From: Bythopirellula sp.
GTDB lineage: Bacteria; Planctomycetota; Planctomycetia; Pirellulales; Lacipirellulaceae
Reading direction: 5' to 3'
NCBI GenBank assembly: GCA_028285205.1
Contig: JANQQA010000286.1
Span: 1-64,000, forward strand
Length of the DNA: 64,000 bases
The position numbers and the translations under genes were made by a program. The notes under the pieces are model-generated. The model did no database searches and had not been told where the DNA came from. It was given only the letters and a program-made list of their open reading frames with translations. Positions 1 through 8,984 of the stretch are shown here, piece by piece. The stretch's first letter is position 1. Every line of letters starts with the position of its first letter.

Positions 1-372
1 CTCGGGCTGGATCGGCGAGGATCTCTCCACTTGATCCTGATCATGGCGATAGTTGAAGATTCCCGACAAGCCAACGGTACTATGAGCATCAACGAGACCT
101 GGCGTCACCACTTCCGCTTCAAGCACTTGGAAACCATCGGGAATCTCAATGTCGCTCGCTCCGCCAATCGCAGCGATCTTGCCATCTCGGACCAGCACTA
201 CGCCGTCTTCGATCGCGGGTCCGGCCATCGTATGGATCACCTTACCGCGCACCGCAACTTGGGCGTCCGCGTGCGTCGGCACGCAAGTGAGAACCAAAGC
301 AACAGCGAGTCGTATCAGCGAACGACTGCGCTGGGGAGCATTCCGCATCGACCAAATAACCGAGTTGCCCAT
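1..372 (-). CDS. Amidohydrolase family protein, 3' part cut off by the window edge
   Basis: Only the first 124 codons are inside the window. They give a basic start, a hydrophobic signal peptide ending near THADAQ (about residue 39), then the small beta-sandwich entrance typical of amidohydrolases: a 'GKVIHTM' strand, 'DGKIAAIGG', and 'VTPGLVDAHS'. The start ATG shares one base with the stop of the upstream amidohydrolase (TGATG), so the two are almost certainly translated together. In the place of the usual His-x-His metal pair this protein reads His-Ser-Thr, unlike its neighbour, which keeps His-Ser-His. The enzyme is probably secreted or periplasmic; the substrate cannot be told. The missing part should hold the remaining metal ligands. 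Confidence 0.8.
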   Translation of the reverse strand, partial: MGNSVIWSMRNAPQRSRSLIRLAVALVLTCVPTHADAQVAVRGKVIHTMAGPAIEDGVVLVRDGKIAAIGGASDIEIPDGFQVLEAEVVTPGLVDAHSTVGLSGIFNYRHDQDQVERSSPIQPE

Positions 373-1739
373 CAGTTGTTTCCTCCTTGTCCGCCTTCTT
401 GGCAGCAGAGATAGGGCGGAACAGGATGCCCCGCGCCAAAGCCGCCGACCGCATAGAGGCGGTCGTCTGGATCGCTGCGATCAAAAACTCGTCGGCCTTC
501 GACCCAAGTTTCTTGTACTTTGGCGTACACACTCAACGGGTCCCCGTCGAGGATGATGAAATCAGCCGACTTGCCAGTGCGAAGCGAGCCAATGCTGTCT
601 TCAAGTCCCAGCATCTCTGCGCCGGCGAGAGTAAGCCCTTCCAGAGCGGCTTGCCGTGACATGCCTGCTCGGACTCCAAAGGCAGCCATGCGGGCGAAGT
701 ATCTTGAGTCGGTGATTCCATCATCGGTATGAAACGCGCAGCGCACGCCGGCTCTCTCCAGGATGCCCGCGTTTTTGAACAGAAGATTACGCGCTTCCAA
801 CTTGCCTCCCGGCGAGTCAAGTAGGATTAACGAGCAAGGCGCCCCCGCCGCTGCAATTTCCTCAGCTACCCGCCAACCTTCGCTAACGTGGTGTAGCACG
901 ACGCGGAACTGGAATTCCCGTGCTAAACGCAGCACCGTCATAATATCATCGTGTCGGTGAGTATGATGGTGGACGATGCGCTCTTTCCTCATCACCTCAA
1001 TCAGTGTCTCAAGGTGCAAGTCTCGTGGTGGAGGATCAGCACCGTTGTCCCGGGCCGCCTTCAATTTCAAATCGTACTCGCGCGCCTTGATGAACTGCTG
1101 CCGCACCAGGAATGCACTCTTCCCCCGCGTGCCGGGAAACGGTGGCTCAGATCTAATCGAGTTAGTTCCATTTGCCATCTTAAGGCCACCTAGACCCTGG
1201 CCCTCGTCATCGACGATAAACAGGTCTTCGACGGTGCGTGGACTGTCGGACCAATAGCGTAGTTTGACGTAAGCGGTTTGCCCGCTGCTAAGATGCCCCG
1301 ACCCTGGCATGATGTTCAAGGTCGTCAGGCCGCCCGCGAGCGCACGCTTAAAACCGGGGTCATGAACATCTATTGATTCGAACACGCGCACTCCTGGCTG
1401 AATCGGCCCGCTACCGTCGGCTGCGCCGACGCCTCCGATATGGCTGTGAGTACAGATCAGGCCTGGCATGATCACTTTACCCGAGACGTCAACTTGTCGT
1501 GCGTCGTCCGGAATTTCTACATCCTCGTCGGCACCGATCGCAACGATCCGTTTCCCTGCCACTACGAGGACCCCCGATTCAATCTCAGGGCCTTCAATAG
1601 GAATGAGGCGAGCGCCAACAAAAGCGATGGGCGCCTCGGCAGCAAAGCCAATTGACGTGAAAGCAATTTGGCATGTAGCGAGAAGTAGGCAGCAAGAAGT
1701 CCTACGAGATTGAATCACTGTTGAAGCCTCCCAGGTCAA
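372..1739 (-). CDS. Secreted amidohydrolase family protein
   Basis: A 455-residue metal-dependent hydrolase of the amidohydrolase superfamily. A hydrophobic stretch at residues 15-34 looks like a signal peptide, so it probably acts outside the cytoplasm. Visible metal-site candidates are His98 and His100 (THSH), the His-rich patch at 257-263, His283/His284 and the His337-x-Asp339 pair. The tail, 'LRTGKSADFIILDGDPL' near 386-402, is the usual return to the beta-sandwich. It is the first gene of a two-gene unit with the amidohydrolase at 1-372; stop and start share one base. The family covers dihydroorotase, imidazolonepropionase and peptidase-like enzymes, and nothing here fixes the substrate. 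The first Met is used as start, though a later one is possible. Confidence 0.88.
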   Translation of the reverse strand: MTWEASTVIQSRRTSCCLLLATCQIAFTSIGFAAEAPIAFVGARLIPIEGPEIESGVLVVAGKRIVAIGADEDVEIPDDARQVDVSGKVIMPGLICTHSHIGGVGAADGSGPIQPGVRVFESIDVHDPGFKRALAGGLTTLNIMPGSGHLSSGQTAYVKLRYWSDSPRTVEDLFIVDDEGQGLGGLKMANGTNSIRSEPPFPGTRGKSAFLVRQQFIKAREYDLKLKAARDNGADPPPRDLHLETLIEVMRKERIVHHHTHRHDDIMTVLRLAREFQFRVVLHHVSEGWRVAEEIAAAGAPCSLILLDSPGGKLEARNLLFKNAGILERAGVRCAFHTDDGITDSRYFARMAAFGVRAGMSRQAALEGLTLAGAEMLGLEDSIGSLRTGKSADFIILDGDPLSVYAKVQETWVEGRRVFDRSDPDDRLYAVGGFGAGHPVPPYLCCQEGGQGGNN

Positions 1740-2085
1740 ATAGATGTCTCCACAGTCTAATTGGGCGCGAAAAGCGCTGCAACAATCGCAGGAATGAGCA
1801 CTTTAGTTGCCTTCAACTTCTGTCAAACGCAATACTATTGCAGAAGCCACGCGTCAATCGCGCTCATGTCGTGCACGGGGTCTTTGCTTGAACGTAAAGA
1901 AGAGCATCCCGCTGGTGTGACGCCGCTGTGGCAAAGTCGAGTCATTACGCATGATTTACTGGCCAGGCATGCGATTTCGCCATGCCAAGTTAGTCAAAAA
2001 GCATGAGCTTTGACATCTGACTATAGAGGCGATACAACGCAAGTGATGTGGCATTAGGGAACCTTCCAACCAATTGGATTCAACC
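1740..2085. other. Divergent intergenic region
   Basis: This stretch separates the minus-strand amidohydrolase unit from the plus-strand acylase, so it should hold promoters for both. Only short overlapping open frames without plausible coding character are present. No clear hairpin, repeat or operator was recognised. Confidence 0.5.
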
Positions 2086-4434
2086 ATGTATACGCGCAAC
2101 ATACTGCTGGCTTCGGTCACGGTCCTCACTTTCGCTTCACCACGCTGCGTAAGTGCCGAAGCTGTGGAAATACTGCGCGACCCATGGGGCATTCCTCATG
2201 TGTTCGCTGATACTGACTCAGGGGCGTTCTATGGACTCGGCTATGCCACCGCTCACGATCGAGCGTTTCAGATGACCTATTCCCTGCGAATCGTGCAAGG
2301 GCGTTTGGCGGAGGTCGTGGGCGACGTCAAGATGCTCACACGCAAGGACACTTCCATTGATCACGATCGCAAGATGCGCACCTTCGGGTTCCATCGCGCC
2401 GCCCAACGGACAGCAGCTAATCTCGATGCTGAGACCAAGGGGCTGCTCGATGCCTATTGTCGCGGAGTGAATGACTGGTTTGCCAAGAACATGGACGACT
2501 TGCCACCGTTGTTTGCGAAGACCGGCGTGACGGTGGAGCCGTGGACACCTGCCGACTGCTTGGCATCGTGGTGGCACATCGGGCAGTTTTTTGCCACTGA
2601 CGGCACACGCGACCTGATCGCCAGTCGCCCCAAACGTCGGAGATTCGCCACGCCGCGCGATCTGACACCGCTGCCTCCAGATGACGGTCCGGCAGTCGTG
2701 AAGCGGAGCGATGTGGATGCAAGCTGGCTGGCGGGTGTCCAAAAGTACGCAAACGAGAACGGCCTGGTCACCCGTGACTCAGGCGAAGAGGGACCAAAGT
2801 TCAGTCACGCGTGGGTCGTAGGCAATACGAAAACGACGACAGGTTCCGCTGTGCTGGTAAGCGATCCGCAAACTCCCGTTCGCAATCCATCTTTGTTTTA
2901 CGAGTTCCATATCGCAGGCGGATCGTTCAACGCTCGTGGGATGGGAGTTGCCGGGAGTCCGATCATTCTCATTGGCTTCACGGACCGTGTGGCGTGGGGC
3001 ATGACTGCTTTAGGAGCTGACCAAGCCGATTTGTTTCTGCTCGATACCGATAGCGCGCGTCCAGATCAGTATCGACTCGACGGCGAATGGAAATCGATGA
3101 CGGTTCACGACGAAGTGATCAAAGTGAAAGGGAATGATCCGATCAATTTCAAAGTCCGCGAGACCGAGTTCGGTCCGGTGGCAACAGCGTTTTGCTACGC
3201 CCGTCCAGCGGATGGTGAAGTAGCACTCAAGCGTATCCCGATGTGCGAATCGGACCGTGACACGATTCAGGGATCGCTCGGAATGATCCGCGCGGAAAGC
3301 GCTAGTGAGTTCGATGCGGCGCTTGAAGGCTGGCGCTTCCCAACCGCCAATGTGGTGTACGGTGATCATGCAGGCGACATCGGCTACCGCGCTGTGGGTG
3401 CGCTGCCGTTGCGATCGTCGAATGACGACTCACACGGTCGGCGAGCTTTCAAAGCGCGCAGTGCATCAGACGACTGGCGGGAAATGCTGCCCCACGGCGT
3501 CAAGCCCGCGATTATGAACCCCTCAAGCGGTTTCTTGTACAGTGGCAATCATCGGCCCATCGAGTCGTGGTACCCGATTCCGATTGGCACAATGACTGGC
3601 GCTGGAGGCGATACCGTGCGTTCGTGGCGTCTGCGTGAGCTACTCGAGTCAAAAGAGATGTTCAAGCCTGAAGATGTTCGCCAGATTCACTTCGACATGG
3701 TGAATCCCGCCCGTCGCGACATCGTAAGACTCGCGTTGCACATTCGCGACACCCAGCCCAATGGCTTGTCGGATGATGCAACGCGAGCGCTGGGGAAACT
3801 CGAACCTTGGCTGGCCGCGGGAGCGTCGATGTCACTCGGCGAGCCAGGTTCGGCGCTCGCGATGGAACTCAGCACTTTCTTTCGCTTCGTGAGTACTGAA
3901 CTCGCGTTCAAGTACGGTGGTGGGGAATCGGGGTTGGTCTATTTCCTCAAGAGTGTGAGGCAGCGTTTGGTTGACGATCCGGATGCAAAACTCACTCGTC
4001 GTGAACGCGAATATATTGACGCGGCGCTTGCTTCGGCCTGGCGAACATGTCGTGAGAAGTATGGTCGTCAGCCCGACCAGTGGCAACGACAAGCTCGCGA
4101 AGCCGTCGCCAAGAGACAACTCGGTTACTACGAGAGCCTCGACAGATTTCCAGCATTAGACGCTCAGCAGGTGCTCAATCTGCCGTCGCTTGAAGACATC
4201 GACGGCGGCACAATCGCCTGTCAGACCTCACAATCCTACACACAGTGGGTGCCGATGCACGACCCTGACCTGTCGCAGACGATCTTGCCGATAGGCCAAT
4301 CGGAACGCCCAGAAAACAAGTCGCGGACAAGCACGTGGCAGCTGTGGAGCGAGGGAAAATTGCACGCAGCTCCCCTCTCACGCGCCAAGGTTGAAGCCCT
4401 AGGAGTGACTACGCAGACACTCATGTTCAACTAA
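2086..4434 (+). CDS. Penicillin acylase family (Ntn) hydrolase
   Basis: A 782-residue secreted acylase of the penicillin amidase / acyl-homoserine lactone acylase family, which cleaves amide bonds using an N-terminal nucleophile made by self-cleavage. The signal peptide is residues 1-20. The family's opening motif follows: 'ILRDPWGIPHVFADT' and 'GYATAHDR'. The likely nucleophile is Ser240 in 'FSHAWVVG', preceded by a linker that would be cut out to give alpha and beta chains. Downstream are 'SPIILIGFTDRVAWGMTALGAD' type segments and a C-terminal region rich in Trp and Gln as usual. ATG at 2086 gives the better signal peptide; an in-frame TTG at 2074 lies closer to an AGGGA sequence and remains possible. 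The substrate (beta-lactam, acyl-homoserine lactone or lipopeptide) cannot be told. Confidence 0.9.
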   Translation: MYTRNILLASVTVLTFASPRCVSAEAVEILRDPWGIPHVFADTDSGAFYGLGYATAHDRAFQMTYSLRIVQGRLAEVVGDVKMLTRKDTSIDHDRKMRTFGFHRAAQRTAANLDAETKGLLDAYCRGVNDWFAKNMDDLPPLFAKTGVTVEPWTPADCLASWWHIGQFFATDGTRDLIASRPKRRRFATPRDLTPLPPDDGPAVVKRSDVDASWLAGVQKYANENGLVTRDSGEEGPKFSHAWVVGNTKTTTGSAVLVSDPQTPVRNPSLFYEFHIAGGSFNARGMGVAGSPIILIGFTDRVAWGMTALGADQADLFLLDTDSARPDQYRLDGEWKSMTVHDEVIKVKGNDPINFKVRETEFGPVATAFCYARPADGEVALKRIPMCESDRDTIQGSLGMIRAESASEFDAALEGWRFPTANVVYGDHAGDIGYRAVGALPLRSSNDDSHGRRAFKARSASDDWREMLPHGVKPAIMNPSSGFLYSGNHRPIESWYPIPIGTMTGAGGDTVRSWRLRELLESKEMFKPEDVRQIHFDMVNPARRDIVRLALHIRDTQPNGLSDDATRALGKLEPWLAAGASMSLGEPGSALAMELSTFFRFVSTELAFKYGGGESGLVYFLKSVRQRLVDDPDAKLTRREREYIDAALASAWRTCREKYGRQPDQWQRQAREAVAKRQLGYYESLDRFPALDAQQVLNLPSLEDIDGGTIACQTSQSYTQWVPMHDPDLSQTILPIGQSERPENKSRTSTWQLWSEGKLHAAPLSRAKVEALGVTTQTLMFN

Positions 4435-4572
4435 CTGAAGGCGCTGCAATCACGGTGATCTCGAATCGCACAAGATTGTCGTTGCTGCTCGAATTGACCA
4501 TAACTCAGGAACTATTGATTTGCACTAAGTCGTCACTGCTGGAATATGGCAAGCAATGAATAGGAGATTCCT

Positions 4573-5805
4573 ATGTCGTCGAAAAAGAGCCGAACTCGTC
4601 GACCGAGATTCAGCATAGCGAATCTACTGCTGCTTATGTTGGGCGTCGCCCTGGCTGCCGGCTGGTGGTCTAGTGTTGATCGTGCTTCGAAGAGGCTGGA
4701 TTTAGTGAACTCGGAGCATCAGAAACAGGTAAGGGAATGGCAAGAGCGGTATTCTGAACTAGAAATGAGATTGGATGACGGTAGGGAGATCAGGGATTTT
4801 TACCAACAGTACCATCGTGAAAAGGCCCCGTTTCTACGCGAAGTCCACCAACGTGCTGGTACACAAGATCGCGTACGTATCCGCAACTATGATGTTCAGT
4901 TCACGGATACTCCCCCAACCATCGACGGAGTGGTCGACGATGTATGGGATAACGCGGATCCACCCTCAAATTATTGGCGGATACTGCGTCACCCATTTGC
5001 AGAGATCGACCAAGACTTTAATCGCTTTCGGATGCTTTACGACGACGAACACCTCTATGTTCTGTATGAAGTAAACAAGGACGGCTTTTATGATCGGTGG
5101 CTGGACAACCTCGGCGGTCTTCGTCCGGACATTCTGTTTGCGGAAGAGTGTCTTTGGCTCTACCTGGACCCGAATAAAGATGGCGACCTGAATAACGATG
5201 TCGCGGGCAAGCCCTTGTCGCCGGGCAGGGCCCTAAAGAGAACTGGACCGAAATCAGAAACAGCTTGCGATGGATATCACATCGCATTCAATCAATATGA
5301 GGGGACTTCCGTTTCAGCGGATAGCAATCAGCAGGGAGTAGGTGTCTTTACCGAAGCCCACGTAAATAGTCCATTCGGCGATCAAGGCAACTGGAATCAA
5401 GGGGAGCCGGCGGTCAGTGGTGCTGCTCTCAGTGGCACTGGAATCGTAATTGCACAGGTCAATCGCGACACACCCGGGGCGGCTACCGGAAAAGCTGAGA
5501 TCAAGATTCCGTTTGCCGATTTGGATGTTGACGCTCAGATTCCTGATCCCAAAGATCCAACCAAGATGATCGAAACAGGATTGAATGCATCAGAAGGTGT
5601 ATCGCCTGGCGAGGTGTGGGGATTCAATATCGCCCAAATTCCTCGTCACAATCCACTAGGCGTTGACGACTCAGGGCCGTACCTTCCAGTTTGGCAGTGG
5701 CACGATGGTGGGATGTTTGCGATGTGGCCGCATGGAACAATCACATTCCAAGCCCCGAGATCAACTGCAGAAGCCGACAAGCAGTCTGAAACGGCGAGTG
5801 AGTAG
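4573..5805 (+). CDS. Membrane-anchored CBM9-like domain protein
   Basis: A 410-residue protein with a basic start, one transmembrane helix at about residues 15-31 and a charged, probably coiled-coil stretch to about 80. The rest (from about 105) resembles the carbohydrate-binding family 9 fold: it opens with 'PTIDGVVDDVWDNA', the characteristic entry of such domains, and continues with 'RMLYDDEHLYVLYEV'. Late features such as 'VWGFNIAQIPRH' also fit. No catalytic motif was seen, so a sugar-binding or ligand-sensing role outside the membrane is likely. It stands alone, 138 bases after the acylase on the same strand; cotranscription is possible. An AGGAG-like sequence (AATAGGAG) sits upstream of the ATG. 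Confidence 0.72.
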   Translation: MSSKKSRTRRPRFSIANLLLLMLGVALAAGWWSSVDRASKRLDLVNSEHQKQVREWQERYSELEMRLDDGREIRDFYQQYHREKAPFLREVHQRAGTQDRVRIRNYDVQFTDTPPTIDGVVDDVWDNADPPSNYWRILRHPFAEIDQDFNRFRMLYDDEHLYVLYEVNKDGFYDRWLDNLGGLRPDILFAEECLWLYLDPNKDGDLNNDVAGKPLSPGRALKRTGPKSETACDGYHIAFNQYEGTSVSADSNQQGVGVFTEAHVNSPFGDQGNWNQGEPAVSGAALSGTGIVIAQVNRDTPGAATGKAEIKIPFADLDVDAQIPDPKDPTKMIETGLNASEGVSPGEVWGFNIAQIPRHNPLGVDDSGPYLPVWQWHDGGMFAMWPHGTITFQAPRSTAEADKQSETASE

Positions 5806-5950
5806 AACGTTGCGCATGCCACCAGGCCACGCGTCCTGCTTACCGCCCTTGAGGCAACATTAGAGCGAATGCCATGCTATCCAAATAACCGGGGAAAGTA
5901 CCATCTAGAATACTTGAAAGCATTGCGGGTAACAGAAACGCTCAATTCAG

Positions 5951-6024
5951 TATCCCCGGCTGGATTCGAACCAGCAACCTTCGGCTTCGGAGGCCGACAC
6001 TCTATCCAGTTGAGCTACGGGGAC
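5951..6024 (-). tRNA. tRNA-Arg(CCG)
   Basis: A 74-base cloverleaf on the minus strand. The acceptor stem GTCCCCG pairs with CGGGGAT, with one G-T pair at the end. A D-arm 'AGCTCAACTGGATAGAGT', an anticodon stem TCGGC/GCCGA around loop CTCCGAA (anticodon CCG) and a T-arm with GGTTCGAATCC follow. The discriminator base is A and CCA is not encoded. It reads Arg codon CGG. Confidence 0.95.
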
Positions 6025-6401
6025 TCGAGGTCGCAAAGTCTGTGCCAGGCTCGCAAGTCGACACGCATGATGCTTGTCACTGTTGACCTGACCCAGCCTC
6101 CATTCTTTCCGCATTTTGCGCGGCTTCAAGGGGTATGATGTCCAGTTTGGCATGGTTGGGGACACGCGGTCGCTCAGTTTTGTTCGATGCTGCATGATGT
6201 GCGTCGAGTTCGAACCTAAGCAGTGCAACAGAGTTAACGAGCTCTGCAGGGTACACGGCCAGTCTTGGCTACCATGCGATCTGGCTTGCCTCGCCTGGCT
6301 ACGTGGATGGCGTTCCCTTGCTCGGCGATTTGACAATCAAATCCATTGCACTGACAATGTGCGCTCGCAATTCACGGTGGTCTAACGACTCGGAGGTGCG
6401 A
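6025..6401. other. Intergenic region upstream of the glycosidase-like gene
   Basis: It separates the minus-strand tRNA-Arg from the plus-strand gene at 6402, so promoters for both probably lie here. The open frame that runs into the next gene from 6303 lacks a ribosome site and reads unlike a protein. No clear regulatory motif was recognised. Confidence 0.45.
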
Positions 6402-8813
6402 GTGAATCTTGTCTATCGAACAATCGTCTACGCCCCGCTGCTTGTGGCGTTCGGTCTTGCGTCTCGCGTCGATGCTGAGCCGCCGGTGCGCGCAGAGCTG
6501 GTGCAGGTGCAGAAGGTATGGGATCGCGCGAAGCACAATGCGTTTACCGATCTGGTGCGTTGGGCGGGGAAGTGGTACTGCGCATTTCGTGAAGGCGCGG
6601 GTCATGCCGGCGACATTGGGAAGATGCGAGTGTTAGCGTCCAGCGACGCCGTGCAATGGGATACGGCTGCGTTACTCGCACTGGACGGATACGACCTGCG
6701 CGATGCGGCGATTTCGGTGATGCCAGACGGACGGCTGATGATCATGGGCGGTGCTCAGAAGTCCGTCGATGGGAGCCGCGCGACGGGGACCTTTGTCAGC
6801 TACCTCACCGACCGTGGCGCCACGGAACCGAAGATCGTGATTCCTCCGGGGCGATGGCTCTGGCGCGTCACATGGCATGAGGGAAAAGCCTACGGTGTCA
6901 GCTATCCGGATCGCGCCGCCGATGCCCACAGTACACTTCATGTAACGAACGATGGCGGTCGCTTTGAGACGATTCAGGATGACTTACTAAGGGGCAACTG
7001 GCCAACCGAGGCACGTATCCGTTTCACGGCCAGCGGGGAAGCGATCTGTCTGCACCGACGTGACGGCGGCAAGAATTCGGCGATGCTGGGACGCAGCAAG
7101 TCGCCGTACAAGGAATGGACGTGGTCGGACTTGGGTGTTCGATTCGGTGGTCCCAACTTTCTCCAAACGCCGTCTGGCAACTGGATCGCCGTTGGACGTT
7201 TGTACGACGCGCCCGTGCGAACTAGCATTTGCTATCTCGATGTCGAGGAAGGAACGCTCACGCCGCTGCTCGACTTGCCTTCGGGGGGCGACACGAGCTA
7301 CCCGGGGCTGGTATGGCACGACGATCAACTCTGGGTGAGTTACTACTCCAGCCACGAAGGCAAAGCGAGCATCTATCTCGCTCAGGTAAGAATCAACGAG
7401 GAAGGCGCGGCAGACTCCGGCGTCCGCGAGATCGGCTCGCGGCGCGAGTTGTTTGTCGATCGCTGGTTGATTGACCGATTGGAGGGTGCTTCGCTTGAAT
7501 TGCAGCGTCCGGTCGACGCCGGCCCCGTTGTGCAATTTGGCGAGCCCTGGGACGGCGCGTTCTGTGGGTACGCCACCGTCATTCACGACGACGACCTGTA
7601 TCGTTTGTACTACCGCGGGCTTCCCGTAGCGGGTGCTGACGGCTCGGACCGTGAATCGACCTGTTATGCGGAGAGCGCAGACGGCGTGAATTGGCGAAAG
7701 CCCAAGTTTGACATTTATCCAACTGCGGAAGGTCGAGGCACGAATCGTCTATTGCTGCACGCAGCGCCAGTGTCACACAATTTTTCGCCGTTCAAGGATT
7801 ACAATCCCGACGCCGACTCTCAAGAACGTTACAAGGCTGTTGGCGGAACTGCTGACTCGGGTCTGCTTGCATACGTGTCTGCCGATGGCATCCACTGGCG
7901 CAAGCTGCGCGACGAGCCCATCTTCCGACAGAGTGGCTGGGTCTTCGACTCACAGAATCTTTGTTTCTGGTCGGTAGAAGAGCAGTGTTACGTGTTGTAC
8001 TACCGCGTGGTTCACGATGGCGTGCGATCGGTCGCGCGAACGACGAGCTCCGACTTTATCCATTGGGAGTCGCCTACGCCGATGACTTACAGCGACACGC
8101 TCGACGTGCGCCCCAGCCAGCAGCTGTACACAAGTCAAACGCACCCCTACTTTCGCGCTCCGCACTTGTTGATTTCTACGGCCGCACGGTTCATGCCCGG
8201 CAGGCGCGCCCTGAGCGATGCCGAGGCGGAACGGATCGGCGTCCATCCGAGTTACTACAGCGATACTTCCGATGCGGTTCTGATGACCTCGCGCGGTGGT
8301 TCCCGCTACGACAGAGAGTTCCTGTCGGCGCTAATTCGCCCAGGCATCGGCGCAGAAAATTGGGTGTCGCGGTCGAACTATCCAGCGCTGAACATTGTGC
8401 CTACTTCAAACACTGAAATGTCGCTGTATGTGAATCAAAACTACGGACAACCCACCGCGCACTTGCGAAGGTATGTGTTCCGTACCGATGGCTTGGCAGC
8501 GCTGCACGGTCCGCCTGAAGGTGGATCGATGGTGACTCGGCCGTTGCAATTTGAGGGCGCACAGTTGACGCTGAACTGCGCGACGTCGGCTGCGGGCGAG
8601 ATACGTGTCGGCTTGCTGAATACAGACAAGAGTCCGATCGAAGGCTTCGCACTCGACGATTGTGATCCGATTATCGGTAACGAGCTCGAACGCGTCGTCC
8701 GTTGGCGTGGCGTTACAGACGTCTCACGTTTGGCGGGTCAGGCGATTCGGCTGCGTTTCGAACTCCAAGATGCAGATATCTATTCGATGAAGTTTATCGG
8801 ATTGGAACACTGA
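6402..8813 (+). CDS. Secreted protein with two beta-propeller glycosidase-like halves
   Basis: An 803-residue protein that appears to join two five- or six-bladed propeller modules. Residues about 30-335 resemble sialidase-like domains: 'AFTDLVRWAGKWYCAFREG' is the usual opening and 'VSYYSSHEGKASIYLAQV' the usual close. From about 342, 'GSRRELFVDRWLID' begins a second module of the kind found in GH32/GH43-like planctomycete proteins, with 'LYRLYYRG', 'SADGVNWRKP' and 'YVSADGIHWRK' repeats; about 120 residues of beta-rich C-terminus follow. GTG at 6402 is chosen because GGAGG lies five bases upstream and it gives a clean signal peptide (cut after RVDA). Catalytic residues were not assigned. 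It probably acts on glycans outside the cytoplasm. Confidence 0.78.
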   Translation: MNLVYRTIVYAPLLVAFGLASRVDAEPPVRAELVQVQKVWDRAKHNAFTDLVRWAGKWYCAFREGAGHAGDIGKMRVLASSDAVQWDTAALLALDGYDLRDAAISVMPDGRLMIMGGAQKSVDGSRATGTFVSYLTDRGATEPKIVIPPGRWLWRVTWHEGKAYGVSYPDRAADAHSTLHVTNDGGRFETIQDDLLRGNWPTEARIRFTASGEAICLHRRDGGKNSAMLGRSKSPYKEWTWSDLGVRFGGPNFLQTPSGNWIAVGRLYDAPVRTSICYLDVEEGTLTPLLDLPSGGDTSYPGLVWHDDQLWVSYYSSHEGKASIYLAQVRINEEGAADSGVREIGSRRELFVDRWLIDRLEGASLELQRPVDAGPVVQFGEPWDGAFCGYATVIHDDDLYRLYYRGLPVAGADGSDRESTCYAESADGVNWRKPKFDIYPTAEGRGTNRLLLHAAPVSHNFSPFKDYNPDADSQERYKAVGGTADSGLLAYVSADGIHWRKLRDEPIFRQSGWVFDSQNLCFWSVEEQCYVLYYRVVHDGVRSVARTTSSDFIHWESPTPMTYSDTLDVRPSQQLYTSQTHPYFRAPHLLISTAARFMPGRRALSDAEAERIGVHPSYYSDTSDAVLMTSRGGSRYDREFLSALIRPGIGAENWVSRSNYPALNIVPTSNTEMSLYVNQNYGQPTAHLRRYVFRTDGLAALHGPPEGGSMVTRPLQFEGAQLTLNCATSAAGEIRVGLLNTDKSPIEGFALDDCDPIIGNELERVVRWRGVTDVSRLAGQAIRLRFELQDADIYSMKFIGLEH

Positions 8814-8984
8814 TTGATGAAGCTTCTGGATACGCTGCACTGCAAGAGTCGATTTCGTATTCGATGTGTGACTCGGTAAAATTGACAGCCCACTCGGTCT
8901 GTCTACAATGAATGATCGCGAGTCGATTCTCCGCTTGCCGTTGCGTGTGCGTCTCTTGGCTCTCGACAAACTTCGGTGAGGGCT

